The notes under the pieces were generated by a model, which saw only the letters and a list, made by a program, of their open reading frames with translations, was not told where the DNA came from and did no database searches. A stretch of DNA of 64,000 nt from Niabella ginsenosidivorans (GTDB lineage Bacteria > Bacteroidota > Bacteroidia > Chitinophagales > Chitinophagaceae): NCBI RefSeq assembly GCF_001654455.1, contig NZ_CP015772.1, forward strand, positions 4,092,001 to 4,156,000, written 5' to 3'. Positions 16,622 through 24,935 of this stretch are shown here, piece after piece. Each line of letters begins with the position of its first letter. The stretch's first letter is position 1. The position numbers were made by a program, and so were the translations under genes.

Positions 16622-17110
16622 TTAGCTGGCTGCCGGTACCGGAGGTTCCGCACCATTGCGGGGTTTTGCAAAAAATTGCTTCAGTTCATTAAGCTTTACC
16701 TCAAAGCCCGGTGCAGAAGAGCCGGCTTTGTAGCTGGTGTAAGCATAATCTGTAAGTGCCGCCTGGTAATTGTCATAGTCATACAAAGTTTTGGCATCGT
16801 TTAACCGGTTAACCACATTGTTCAATTTTGCAATCATCGTTTCCAGTTCAATACGGCTTTGATGGTCTTTGGTAAACTCTTCCCAATCCACTTCGGCCGA
16901 CCGGAGGGCAGGCTGGGCACTGGCATAATCAGCTACTTTGTTTACAAAAAGTTTGTTTTGCTCATTAATACTGCCATACTTTCTGCGGTCATTTGGTGTA
17001 AGATTTACTGCAAGGCTGCTAATGGCGGTTTCTAACTGATCAACGGCATCCTGGGCGGCTTTGAGGTTTTCGGCAGGCAGGTGCTGGCTGATGAGGTTTG
17101 TAATAGGCAT
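16622..17110 (-). CDS. Helical hypothetical protein
   Basis: The 162-residue protein has no signal or membrane segment and is predicted by eye to be mostly alpha-helical. A helix with heptad character lies at residues 15-40 (LKAAQDAVDQLETAISSLAV) and another at about 88-110 (LETMIAKLNNVVNRLNDA). The C-terminus is Pro/Ala-rich (GAEPPVPAAS). I do not recognise a family. It is followed by a strong terminator and preceded by an 80-base gap to the gene at 17191, so it probably has its own promoter. Soluble cytoplasmic location is assumed. Confidence 0.72.
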   Translation of the reverse strand: MPITNLISQHLPAENLKAAQDAVDQLETAISSLAVNLTPNDRRKYGSINEQNKLFVNKVADYASAQPALRSAEVDWEEFTKDHQSRIELETMIAKLNNVVNRLNDAKTLYDYDNYQAALTDYAYTSYKAGSSAPGFEVKLNELKQFFAKPRNGAEPPVPAAS

Positions 17111-17190
17111 AACGATTGTTTTTAAAGGTTAAAAAAGGACTTTCTTAACCGAATATACGAATAATTATAACATATATATATGTTTGTTTA

Positions 17191-17424
17191 TTAACCTATA
17201 TTAACAGGTTTGCTTCTTTTTTTGTGCCTTTTTAGAACAAGTATTTCCAGCAGTTCCAGCAATTCTGTTACCGCTATAACGTCCATCACCAGTTCGGCCT
17301 GCACCACATCCCCCGGCCTGTTGTCTATATAGTTAGACAGTAGCTGGCGCAGGTGCGCGTTTACGCAAGAAGCCGGGTATTTTTCCAGCCATGTTTTTAG
17401 CCTTAGGTGTTTTTTAGCATTCAT
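17191..17424 (-). CDS. Small hypothetical protein, partner of SymE-like gene
   Basis: The 77-residue basic protein (MNAKKHLRLKTWLEKYPASC start) has a central hydrophobic helix of about 25 residues (VVQAELVMDVIAVTELLELL). A Lys/Arg-rich end follows (VLKRHKKRSKP). Its ATG is only 4 bases after the stop of the SymE-like gene, so both are on one message. The family is not recognised. Its position behind a toxin-like gene makes an accessory or neutralising role possible, but nothing in the sequence proves it. Confidence 0.6.
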   Translation of the reverse strand: MNAKKHLRLKTWLEKYPASCVNAHLRQLLSNYIDNRPGDVVQAELVMDVIAVTELLELLEILVLKRHKKRSKPVNIG

Positions 17425-17428
17425 ATGT

Positions 17429-17671
17429 TTAAGATTTTAAAGTGCCGTTATCAGTTATTACTTCAATAGTTAATTTATTAGGCGCCGTAAGTACAGTAAC
17501 ATAAGCGCCGGGTGTAAAACCGCAGTCCTGCAACCACTTTCCCAAAAGGCGTATTTGAGGAAAAACCACTGTATAGTGGCGGGCACTATAAATACCCGTA
17601 CCCCTGTCCTGTATATTGTATGATACTTTTAACCGGCGTATTTTACTATCGGATGTTTTATTGGCAGCCAT
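17429..17671 (-). CDS. SymE-like toxin family protein
   Basis: Starting at ATG 17671 (MAANKTSDSKIRRLKV) gives 80 residues; an alternative GTG at 17701 adds ten unlikely residues. The segment VFPQIRLLGKWLQDCGFTPG followed by AYVTVLTAPNKLTIEVI matches the SymE family (AbrB-like fold). In E. coli the SymE RNA-damaging toxin is repressed by the antisense RNA SymR. Here the gene is the first of a two-gene operon with a 77-residue protein. No antisense promoter could be recognised with confidence. Confidence 0.8.
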   Translation of the reverse strand: MAANKTSDSKIRRLKVSYNIQDRGTGIYSARHYTVVFPQIRLLGKWLQDCGFTPGAYVTVLTAPNKLTIEVITDNGTLKS

Positions 17672-17701
17672 TATTATATCATTTAAAATACAAAGCAACA
17701 C

Positions 17702-18130
17702 TGCGCCTGTACTGTAACCTACATGATGTATGTGTAGGATACAAGAGAATCTGTGTATTTTACAAAGAAGCGCAATATTTTTCCGGTTGTATTTACAAAC
17801 CAGGGTATAAATTTTTTTTGAATGAAGAATATGCCGCCGCTACGCGGCTTACTCTAATTGGTCATTTATTCGTCTACCTATATAAGCCCCGCCGGGGCTA
17901 TATGCAGGCAGCATTTATGAACCTGATAGCAGGTAGAAACCCGTAAAATGCTGTTTGTACCTCTATGAACCCATGTTGTTCTTTTTTAAAATAGCGCCTG
18001 TGTTGAACCCTGGACGGTTTGTATGCCCCGCCGGGGCTACATATGGGTAACATTTACAGAACCCGGGCCGCAAAGCCCGTTTTACGGGCGACCTGTTTTC
18101 ACCTGTTTTTTATTTTTAAAATTTACGCCT
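17702..18130. other. Intergenic region rich in GC palindromes
   Basis: No gene is supported in this stretch between the SymE-like gene and the first HTH gene. The two GCCCCGCCGGGGC palindromes and the GCCCGT/ACGGGC hairpin in its second half are described as a separate repeat feature. Confidence 0.5.
17872..18090. repeat. Palindromic repeat cluster (GCCCCGCCGGGGC units)
   Basis: AGCCCCGCCGGGGCT at 17885-17899 and GCCCCGCCGGGGC at 18025-18037 are perfect palindromes. Both are followed by a similar TACATATG/TATATGC then ATTTA..GAACC context. A third hairpin, GCCCGT-TTT-ACGGGC, is at 18075-18089. The layout resembles REP-type elements. Confidence 0.6.
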
Positions 18131-18167
18131 TGCCTCCGGGTGGTGGCATCATATTCCGCTAATAGCC

Positions 18168-18175
18168 TACATTTG
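18168..18175 (+). promoter_or_regulatory. Putative -7 box (TACATTTG), first HTH copy
   Basis: TACATTTG matches TAnnTTTG, 21 bases before the ATG at 18197. The same box in the same context precedes the second copy (18605-18612). Confidence 0.5.
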
Positions 18176-18196
18176 CAATAACAAAACAATAGCGCT

Positions 18197-18601
18197 ATGC
18201 CAACACACAAAATACATGAAGGCCGAAACATAAAACGCTTCCGCGAAATGCTGGGTATTAAGCAGGATGCGCTGGCAGCTGATTTAGGAGATGACTGGAA
18301 CCAGCAAAAAATATCCCTGCTGGAACAAAAGGAAACCATTGACCCATCCCTGCTGCAACAGGTGGCTGCTGCTTTAAAAATACCTGCGGCGGCTATTGAA
18401 AATTTTGATGAGGAACAGGCAATCACTGTTATATCCAGTACTTTTAATGACAATGCTGCTGTAGTTTATAATAATCCCACAATAAATCCTATTGATAAAA
18501 TCATTCAGCTGCATGAAGAAAAGATTGCCTTGTATGAGCGTATGATGAAGGAAAAGGATGAAATGATGGCAAGGCTGGAAAAATTGATCCAGGCAAAATA
18601 A
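18197..18601 (+). CDS. HTH regulator with C-terminal coiled coil, tandem copy 1
   Basis: The 134-residue protein begins with an Xre-type HTH domain (NIKRFREMLGIKQDALAADL, then WNQQKISLLEQKETIDPSLL, residues about 10-75). A variable stretch (ITVISSTFNDNAAVVYNN) follows at about 77-95. It ends in a charged coiled coil (LHEEKIALYERMMKEKDEMM) at about 104-134. The neighbouring gene at 18634 is nearly identical apart from the variable stretch. The WNQQKIS wording in the recognition region differs from textbook Cro/CI proteins. It is probably a dimeric DNA-binding regulator; the targets are unknown. Confidence 0.85.
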   Translation: MPTHKIHEGRNIKRFREMLGIKQDALAADLGDDWNQQKISLLEQKETIDPSLLQQVAAALKIPAAAIENFDEEQAITVISSTFNDNAAVVYNNPTINPIDKIIQLHEEKIALYERMMKEKDEMMARLEKLIQAK

Positions 18602-18604
18602 TTT

Positions 18605-18612
18605 TACATTTG
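18605..18612 (+). promoter_or_regulatory. Putative -7 box (TACATTTG), second HTH copy
   Basis: This is a duplicate of the box at 18168-18175, 437 bp downstream, showing that the duplicated unit carries its own promoter. It starts only 3 bases after the stop of copy 1. Confidence 0.5.
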
Positions 18613-18633
18613 CAATAACAAAATAATAGCGCT

Positions 18634-19047
18634 ATGCCAACACACAAAATACATGAAGGCCGAAACATAAAACGCTTCCGCGAAATGCTGGGCATTAAGC
18701 AGGATGCACTGGCGGCTGACCTGGGCGATGACTGGAACCAGCAAAAAATATCCCTGCTGGAACAAAAGGAAACTATTGACCCATCCCTGCTGCAACAGGT
18801 AGCTGCTGCTTTAAAAATACCTGCGGCGGCTATTGAAAATTTTGATGAAGAGCAAGCTGTGAATATTATTGCAAATACATTTGGTGAAAACGCCTTTAGT
18901 AATTCATTTAACTATGGTACAATGCATGTTCACCCTATTGATAAAATCATTCAGCTGCACGAAGAAAAGATTGCTTTGTATGAGCGTATGATGAAGGAAA
19001 AGGATGAAATGATGGCAAGGCTGGAAAAATTAATTCAGGCAAAATAA
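18634..19047 (+). CDS. HTH regulator with C-terminal coiled coil, tandem copy 2
   Basis: At 137 residues it repeats copy 1. The first 76 residues are the same except at the boundary with the middle, and the last 37 or so (NPIDKIIQL/HPIDKIIQL onward) are the same. The middle differs in sequence and length (VNIIANTFGENAFSNSFNYG). Synonymous changes in the HTH coding part show that the duplication is not brand new and that the ends are conserved by selection or gene conversion. The two proteins could form homo- and heterodimers through the shared coiled coil. Confidence 0.85.
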   Translation: MPTHKIHEGRNIKRFREMLGIKQDALAADLGDDWNQQKISLLEQKETIDPSLLQQVAAALKIPAAAIENFDEEQAVNIIANTFGENAFSNSFNYGTMHVHPIDKIIQLHEEKIALYERMMKEKDEMMARLEKLIQAK

Positions 19048-19060
19048 CGTTACCTGTTAT

Positions 19061-19474
19061 TTAATCATAAATACGCACATAGGTAGAGGTACCGCCATCC
19101 TGTGTGCAGGGTGGTGTTGATAAAATGAGTGTGTCATTACGCACTTCAATTTCATCTTCAATATTATCATAGACCAGCTCCCAGTAAGTATCCCGGTCAT
19201 ACCCATTACATTCAATTTTTTTATTGTGCACAGAAAAAGAAGTGGTGTGTATAATTTTACCTTTTTCATACCTGTTTATTATTCCGGCCTTGGTTAGCTC
19301 AATAGAGGTGCCATTGCCAGGTGCATGTTCTGTATATGGAATTTTAAACCCACTAACCCACCGCAGCTCCCATTTGCCGTAAATGTCTTTTTTAAATAAT
19401 TTTTCTTTACTGCAGGATGCAATAAGGGCTCCTGCACCTGCAACAAGCAATAAAAACAGAATGATTGGTTTCAT
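19061..19474 (-). CDS. Lipocalin-like small lipoprotein
   Basis: ATG at 19474 gives 137 residues with the lipoprotein signal MKPIILFLLLVAGAGALIAS and Cys21. The longer frame to 19585 crosses the TonB receptor's terminator and is rejected. The mature part contains IYGKWELRWVSG, typical of the first strand of lipocalin-like Bacteroidota lipoproteins, and a following beta pattern ending in STYVRIYD. It is transcribed away from the HTH duplication and lies just past the terminator of the TonB receptor gene. The ligand is unknown. Confidence 0.78.
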   Translation of the reverse strand: MKPIILFLLLVAGAGALIASCSKEKLFKKDIYGKWELRWVSGFKIPYTEHAPGNGTSIELTKAGIINRYEKGKIIHTTSFSVHNKKIECNGYDRDTYWELVYDNIEDEIEVRNDTLILSTPPCTQDGGTSTYVRIYD

Positions 19475-19518
19475 AAGAAGTTTATAAGAATAAACGTATA
19501 AATGGCGCCAATCGCAAC

Positions 19519-19547
19519 AAAAAAACCGGCCGAAGCCGGTTTTTGAA
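19519..19547 (-). terminator. Rho-independent terminator of the TonB receptor gene
   Basis: AACCGGC at 19524-19530 pairs with GCCGGTT at 19535-19541 around CGAA. On the minus strand the stem is followed by seven T. It is 25 bases past the receptor stop at 19566. Confidence 0.8.
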
Positions 19548-19565
19548 TTATATACGGTTCTATTA

Positions 19566-22500
19566 TTAGAAGGATAACTTAACACCAGCTACCGCATTCC
19601 AGCGGGAAGTAAAGTCATTTACATAATATGGTCTGTAAGTTCCTTTAATATTGGTTAAGTTATTCTGGTTAAACTGGAAATAAGGATTGTTTGCTGTAGG
19701 AGGTGCAGTAACTGCTACTCCATTTTTTGTTGTGGGAGGGTTGCTACTGCTGGCCGAGGTAACCACATTCACGATACTTGCACTCGTTGGATAGAATCCA
19801 TCAGGATAACTTCCCGTACCATATGACCAGCCCCATTTGTTATTTAAGAAATTACCCACGTTCAGCATGCTGGCAAACAGCTCCAGACGGATACCATGAG
19901 GAAAAGTAAAGGACTGAGCTATTCTTAAATCAAAATGATTTTCCCAGGGCATACGATCACCATTTCTTTCAGTATTTTTTCCCTGACGATCTTTCAGGTA
20001 TGGAGTGTTATTTACTAAATTCTGAAAGTTCTTCCATTGATCAGAAGCAGAGGTCACTAAAACCCATTGGTTAGTAGTAGAATTTTTCTGATAGATATCT
20101 ACAAAATTTGCTTCTGCTTCATTGGCGGGCACATAAATTAAGGCGTCTGATCCGCTGGTGCTGCCCACAGTATAATCTCCCAGAATATTGTTTCCATACA
20201 GATAAGATAAGCGCTGGCCGCTTTGGCCTGTATACGTAAGTGTTACGGTTGTGGAAACTTTATCATGGGCATAACGGAACTCTTTAGACACAAACCCAAC
20301 AATACGGGAACCCATACTGAAATTAGACACAGATAGATCAGGATTGTTTAACCCGTTGATCACAAAGGGCCCGCGCCAGTTTGATTGTGCCACTGAAGAG
20401 GGCAAATCATTTAATGACTTTGCATTACCATAGCTGTAAGCTATAGAACCGGACCAACCTCTTGAGTAAGGCTTTTGAACCTGTGCGGTAAAGGTATAAC
20501 CATACCCCTTATTGGTATTTGTTAAATATAGCACGTTACCATAGTCTGCATTTGCATAACTGCCCCAATAAGGCCGGGTAGTAGGTCCTATAGTTACTGT
20601 GCCCGTACCGCCGTCTGCAAGGTTTATATTGGTATACAAAGCATTGTGCAGGGTTTTGGTAAATACAGCCTCTGCTGTTCCAATCAGGCCCCAGAAAGGC
20701 AAACGCTGATCCAACCCCAGGTTTGCCCTAAGCACCTGTGGAAATTTAAAATCTTTATCAATTACATTGATAACGCTTCCCTTTGCCGCTGAAGGAGCGG
20801 GAACAAAAGCACCCATATGGGGATCATTGGGATCATAATTGAACTTGATATTAGGATTATTTGCAAGCGCCGCTGAATTATAGGTAATATTCTGGCTGGA
20901 GATCCCTGTTGTGGAGATCTGGTTAGAGATCCATACAAAAGGTACGTTACCGGTAAAGATACCTACCCCGCCACGCAGCTGCGTTTGTCCATCACCATTT
21001 ACATCATAGTTAAATCCTACACGGGGAGAAAACAGCGGTGTGCTTTTGGGCATCTGGTTAGTAGTATAGCCCGGGAATGCAGCAGCAAAATCAGGATTGG
21101 CAGCCGGTTTGTTAAAGAACACAGGCATATCAATTCTTAAGCCATACGTAAGCCTGAACTGGGGGTTGATCTTCCACATATCCTGGCCATAAACGCTGAA
21201 CTGGGCAGCCTTCAGATCTGCAGGCGCCTTATCTGCCGGGTCTGAGCTGGTGGAAAATCCAATCTGATAAGTAGTAAGACCTGTATTATTCAGGAAATTA
21301 TTAATATTGCTTGATCCGGTTGTGCCGGAGGCACCATACGTGTATGCTCCGAAATACCCTTGTAAAAACAGGTTTGAACTTTTGTAAAAGGTATTAGCAG
21401 TTCCAAAAGTCAGCGTATGATTTCCCCTGTATAAATTAAAGTTATCTGTTAAAGTAAATACATCCTGATCTAATCCATTCACCGCAGAACTGTACTCTGA
21501 ACCTATATTATATAGAACAGTAGATCCGGATTCCGGATTATAGTTATAAATAGCCACATTCGGAAACTGTGCAGTGGTGCGCGAATCTCTCACACTGGTA
21601 TAAGTTAAACGTAGCATATTGGATGAGCGCGAAGAAAAATTAGAGTTCAGCTCAGCAACAAAAGAATTGTTTTTATCTGAAAAACCGTAACCGGAATTAG
21701 AAAAAATTGCAGTACTGGGTCCCCGGCTAAGAATAGTATTTGAACCGTCTACATGATTAAAACGCAACATCAGCTTGTTTTTATCATTGATGTTCCAGTC
21801 AACGCGTGCAAAAACTGAAGTTGATTGGTTCGTATTATTAATTGCTCCATAAGATCCCGGATCAAATCCATATTTGTTGATTATTTGCTGACGGATGTAT
21901 TCTAATGTATCTGCATTAACTTTAGAACCGGAGCCAGCCTGCGTTGGATCAAATGCCAGCGGAGTTGATTTTTTATAGGATTCAACGTTTACAAAGAAAA
22001 ACAGCTTGTTTTTGATAATCGGGCCACCCAGATTCACTCCCATCGTGCGATTGGTAAAATCGCCATAGTTCTTGCTGGTAATATCATCATTGTACTTAGC
22101 GCTTTTGCCTACAAAACCCTGGTTTTGCCCCTGAAAGTATGCGGAGCCATGAAAATTATTTGTACCACTTTTGGTAACAGCATTAATACCACCACCGGTA
22201 AAACCACCCTGTGTTACGTCATACGGCGCCATTACCACTTGCAATTCCTGGATGGCTTGCATAGAAACCGGGTTTACATTTGCCTGGCCGCCATTGGTAC
22301 CCGTAGAACCTAAACCAAAAACGTCACTGGCGTTAGCGCCATCAATCGTAAACTGGTTGTAGCGGTTGCTCTGACCGCCAAAAGACATACCTGTAGAGTT
22401 TCCATCTGTTCCTCCATTTCCCACTTTTACCTGCGGCATGAAACGGACAAAATCCTGAACACTATTATTAATACTTGGTAATGATTGAATTTGTCTTGCA

Positions 22501-22922
22501 TTAACTATCGCAGACGGACCATTTCTTAAAGGGCTGATAATCGCCGATTTTCCTGAAGCAGAAACCGTAACCTCCTGCAATGTTCCATTTTCATCCTGTA
22601 GCTGTGCATTAATTGCAAATGCTTCACCCAGGTTTAATGTAATATCATCCTGAGTGTAAGGAGTTTTTCCTGTATAAGTAATTTTAGCGGAATAAGGGCC
22701 ACCGGTTCTCATACCGGATATGGTAAAATTTCCACCAGACTGTGTTACTGTATTGTAAACAGTTCCTGACGGCGTATGCGTAAGTGTAACCGTAGCACCA
22801 ACCAATCCGCTACCGGAAGCATCCGTTACCTTACCGGTAACGCTACTCGTTGTTACCTGTGCATTCAAAAAAACTGTTGAAGAGAGGGCGAAAATTAACA
22901 GAAGATGAATTTTCCTAAACAT
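19566..22922 (-). CDS. Oar-like TonB-dependent outer-membrane receptor
   Basis: ATG at 22922 gives a signal peptide (MFRKIHLLLIFALSSTVFLNAQ); the frame extends 36 bases upstream but adds a poor start. Domains in order: a carboxypeptidase-regulatory-like beta sandwich (GKVTDASGSGLVGATVTL, residues about 25-110), a plug domain (IQSLPSINNSVQDFVRFMPQ, then QFTIDGANASDVFGLGS and VMAPYDVTQGGFTGGGINAV), and a long beta barrel to the end. At about 1118 residues it fits the Oar family rather than SusC, and no SusD partner is adjacent. The substrate may be a protein or peptide, by analogy only. Confidence 0.9.
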   Translation of the reverse strand: MFRKIHLLLIFALSSTVFLNAQVTTSSVTGKVTDASGSGLVGATVTLTHTPSGTVYNTVTQSGGNFTISGMRTGGPYSAKITYTGKTPYTQDDITLNLGEAFAINAQLQDENGTLQEVTVSASGKSAIISPLRNGPSAIVNARQIQSLPSINNSVQDFVRFMPQVKVGNGGTDGNSTGMSFGGQSNRYNQFTIDGANASDVFGLGSTGTNGGQANVNPVSMQAIQELQVVMAPYDVTQGGFTGGGINAVTKSGTNNFHGSAYFQGQNQGFVGKSAKYNDDITSKNYGDFTNRTMGVNLGGPIIKNKLFFFVNVESYKKSTPLAFDPTQAGSGSKVNADTLEYIRQQIINKYGFDPGSYGAINNTNQSTSVFARVDWNINDKNKLMLRFNHVDGSNTILSRGPSTAIFSNSGYGFSDKNNSFVAELNSNFSSRSSNMLRLTYTSVRDSRTTAQFPNVAIYNYNPESGSTVLYNIGSEYSSAVNGLDQDVFTLTDNFNLYRGNHTLTFGTANTFYKSSNLFLQGYFGAYTYGASGTTGSSNINNFLNNTGLTTYQIGFSTSSDPADKAPADLKAAQFSVYGQDMWKINPQFRLTYGLRIDMPVFFNKPAANPDFAAAFPGYTTNQMPKSTPLFSPRVGFNYDVNGDGQTQLRGGVGIFTGNVPFVWISNQISTTGISSQNITYNSAALANNPNIKFNYDPNDPHMGAFVPAPSAAKGSVINVIDKDFKFPQVLRANLGLDQRLPFWGLIGTAEAVFTKTLHNALYTNINLADGGTGTVTIGPTTRPYWGSYANADYGNVLYLTNTNKGYGYTFTAQVQKPYSRGWSGSIAYSYGNAKSLNDLPSSVAQSNWRGPFVINGLNNPDLSVSNFSMGSRIVGFVSKEFRYAHDKVSTTVTLTYTGQSGQRLSYLYGNNILGDYTVGSTSGSDALIYVPANEAEANFVDIYQKNSTTNQWVLVTSASDQWKNFQNLVNNTPYLKDRQGKNTERNGDRMPWENHFDLRIAQSFTFPHGIRLELFASMLNVGNFLNNKWGWSYGTGSYPDGFYPTSASIVNVVTSASSSNPPTTKNGVAVTAPPTANNPYFQFNQNNLTNIKGTYRPYYVNDFTSRWNAVAGVKLSF

Positions 22923-23179
22923 AAAATGTGTTTTGATAATTGCCGCAAAGAAAAGCAATAAATTTTAACATTTACCCCTTCAATGTTAACAAATTGTAAC
23001 CATCCTTTTAACATTTCTTTTGTTGATCAGGATCAAGGCCAAAAAAAATATCACTACCGGCGAACTATGCTGAGGTTACATTATGAACCGTTAGTAATCA
23101 ACCGGTAACTAAGTATTATAGGATGATGAACCAGAAGGGGCGCACATTTGTTATCTTTACATAAATATTCAAAAATAAT

Positions 23180-24379
23180 ATGTTTGATACTATAGAAAGT
23201 GCCATTGAAGCCATTAAAAATGGCCAGCTGGTTATTGTTGTAGATGATGAAGACCGTGAGAATGAAGGCGATTTTATAACTGCTGCAGCAACCATTACTC
23301 CGCAAACTGTAAATTTTATGGCCAAAAACGGTCGCGGGCTGATCTGCGCACCACTCCCTGAAGAGCGTTGCGATGAGCTGAACCTGCCCCCCATGGTTAC
23401 TAATAACACGGCATTGCACGAAACGGCGTTTACCATTTCCGTGGACCTGCTGGGAAATGGTTGCGGTACCGGCATTTCGGCTTCAGACCGCGCTAAAACT
23501 ATTGAAGCGTTAAATAATCCGTTTACCAACCCTTCCGACCTGGGCCGCCCCGGGCATATTTTCCCGCTCCGTTCCAAAAAAGGAGGCGTACTGCGCCGCG
23601 TGGGCCATACAGAAGCAGCCACAGACCTGGCCCGCCTTGCAGGGTTTCCTTACCCCTATGGCGCCGTTCTGGTAGAAATTATGAATGACGATGGTACTAT
23701 GGCCCGCCTGCCGGATCTGATAAAAGTGAAAGAACAGTTTGGTCTGAAGCTTATTTCCATAAAAGACCTGATCGAATACCGCCTGAAACGTGATTCATTG
23801 ATTGAAGAAATTGTACGTGTAAATATGCCTACCAAGTATGGCGATTTCACGCTGGTGGCTTTTAAAGATAAGAACAGCAATAATGAGCACCTGGCCCTTA
23901 TAAAAGGAGAATGGGAAAAAGACGAAGCAGTACTTACAAGGGTTCATTCATCCTGCTTTACCGGAGACATTTTAGGATCCCTGCGTTGCGATTGCGGCGA
24001 TCAGCTGCACAAAGCCATGCAAATGGTGGAACAGGAAGGGAAAGGTATTATTCTTTATATGAACCAGGAAGGGCGTGGTATTGGCCTGATGAACAAATTA
24101 AAAGCCTACAAATTACAGGAAAACGGGATGGACACTGTGGAAGCCAACCTGCACCTGGGCTTTAAAATGGATGAACGCGATTACGGCGTGGGTGCCCAGA
24201 TCCTGCGCCACCTGAATGTGACCAAGCTGCGCCTGATGAGTAACAATCCAAGAAAACGGGTGGGACTTAACGGATACGGACTGGAAATAGTGGAAAGCGT
24301 TCCCATCATCATTAAACCCAATGAACACAACGAAAAATATTTACGCACCAAAAAGGAAAAACTGGGCCATGAGTTTTAG
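23180..24379 (+). CDS. ribBA: Bifunctional DHBP synthase / GTP cyclohydrolase II
   Basis: The 399-residue enzyme performs the two opening reactions of riboflavin synthesis. The N-terminal half makes 3,4-dihydroxy-2-butanone 4-phosphate and has the acidic motif [11 protein letters not shown] and the later HTEAATDL. The C-terminal half is GTP cyclohydrolase II, with zinc ligands Cys259, Cys270 and Cys272 in [20 protein letters not shown] and the motif NQEGRGIGL. The whole length fits RibBA with both active sites preserved. No other rib genes are adjacent and no FMN riboswitch could be recognised in the 257-base upstream gap. Confidence 0.96.
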   Translation: MFDTIESAIEAIKNGQLVIVVDDEDRENEGDFITAAATITPQTVNFMAKNGRGLICAPLPEERCDELNLPPMVTNNTALHETAFTISVDLLGNGCGTGISASDRAKTIEALNNPFTNPSDLGRPGHIFPLRSKKGGVLRRVGHTEAATDLARLAGFPYPYGAVLVEIMNDDGTMARLPDLIKVKEQFGLKLISIKDLIEYRLKRDSLIEEIVRVNMPTKYGDFTLVAFKDKNSNNEHLALIKGEWEKDEAVLTRVHSSCFTGDILGSLRCDCGDQLHKAMQMVEQEGKGIILYMNQEGRGIGLMNKLKAYKLQENGMDTVEANLHLGFKMDERDYGVGAQILRHLNVTKLRLMSNNPRKRVGLNGYGLEIVESVPIIIKPNEHNEKYLRTKKEKLGHEF

Positions 24380-24935
24380 CGGACAGTATTGAGTACTCAG
24401 TTGTTAGTGTCACATTCCTGAAACGGTGGCAATAAATATCACGCAGCGCTGAGGCACTGTGATGATTAGCGGTGAATCGATAAAGAGTACTGGTACGCTG
24501 TGTCTTTAAGATGTGCCTGGGAAAAGTATAGCTGCGGAGCAGCCAGACATTCATAGCAAACAACATTAGCCTTCAAAGGGCGCGTAGCGCCGCAATATTA
24601 AAATACAGTTGAGAGGGTACAACCAATGACCGGAGGAAATGCTGCTGACGAAACAGAAAGCCAAACGCCCCTTAACATCAGAACTATTTAGAAATCTGTC
24701 CACACGATAGGATAGATTCGGGATTATTTCAGCATCTAAAATTGCGACTGATTATCAATGTAGACCCTAAAATAAATTCAGGGTGACATTCCAGAACGAC
24801 AATCCGCTATAAACAGGCTTACACTCTTCGGACTTGCAGTCTTGAAGCCGTATTTTATCGCTTCCGGCGATAAAACCACCTGTTATATTATGGATTCAGC
24901 AGCCGTTTGCATCTGATAGTAAACGGCTTTTCTGT
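24380..24935. other. Gene-free region with hairpins and decayed repeats
   Basis: The region starts with a word-repeat fragment (CAGTATTGAG near 24386) like those at 9.9 and 44.1 kb. It contains GCTGCGGAGCAGC (around 24530) and GGCGCGTAGCGCC (around 24580) small palindromes. ACCCT...AGGGT pairs at 24764-24784 around an AT-rich loop, and two further hairpins precede the next gene. No coding frame is convincing. Confidence 0.55.
24853..24928 (+). promoter_or_regulatory. Two-hairpin leader before the L,D-transpeptidase gene
   Basis: Hairpin 1: TTTTATCGC (24853-24861) pairs perfectly with GCGATAAAA (24867-24875). Hairpin 2: AGCCGTTT (24901-24908) pairs perfectly with AAACGGCT (24921-24928) and is followed by TTTCTG. 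The start codon is at 24936, only 7 bases past hairpin 2, so the second stem covers the expected ribosome-binding site. It may be a terminator of unknown upstream transcription or a translation control. Confidence 0.5.

Noticed and set aside
16132-16671. A 179-codon frame between the toxin-antitoxin pair and the helical protein
   Set aside because: Opposite to or across operators, repeats and a terminator, and rich in rare residues such as Cys, Tyr and Arg without any domain.
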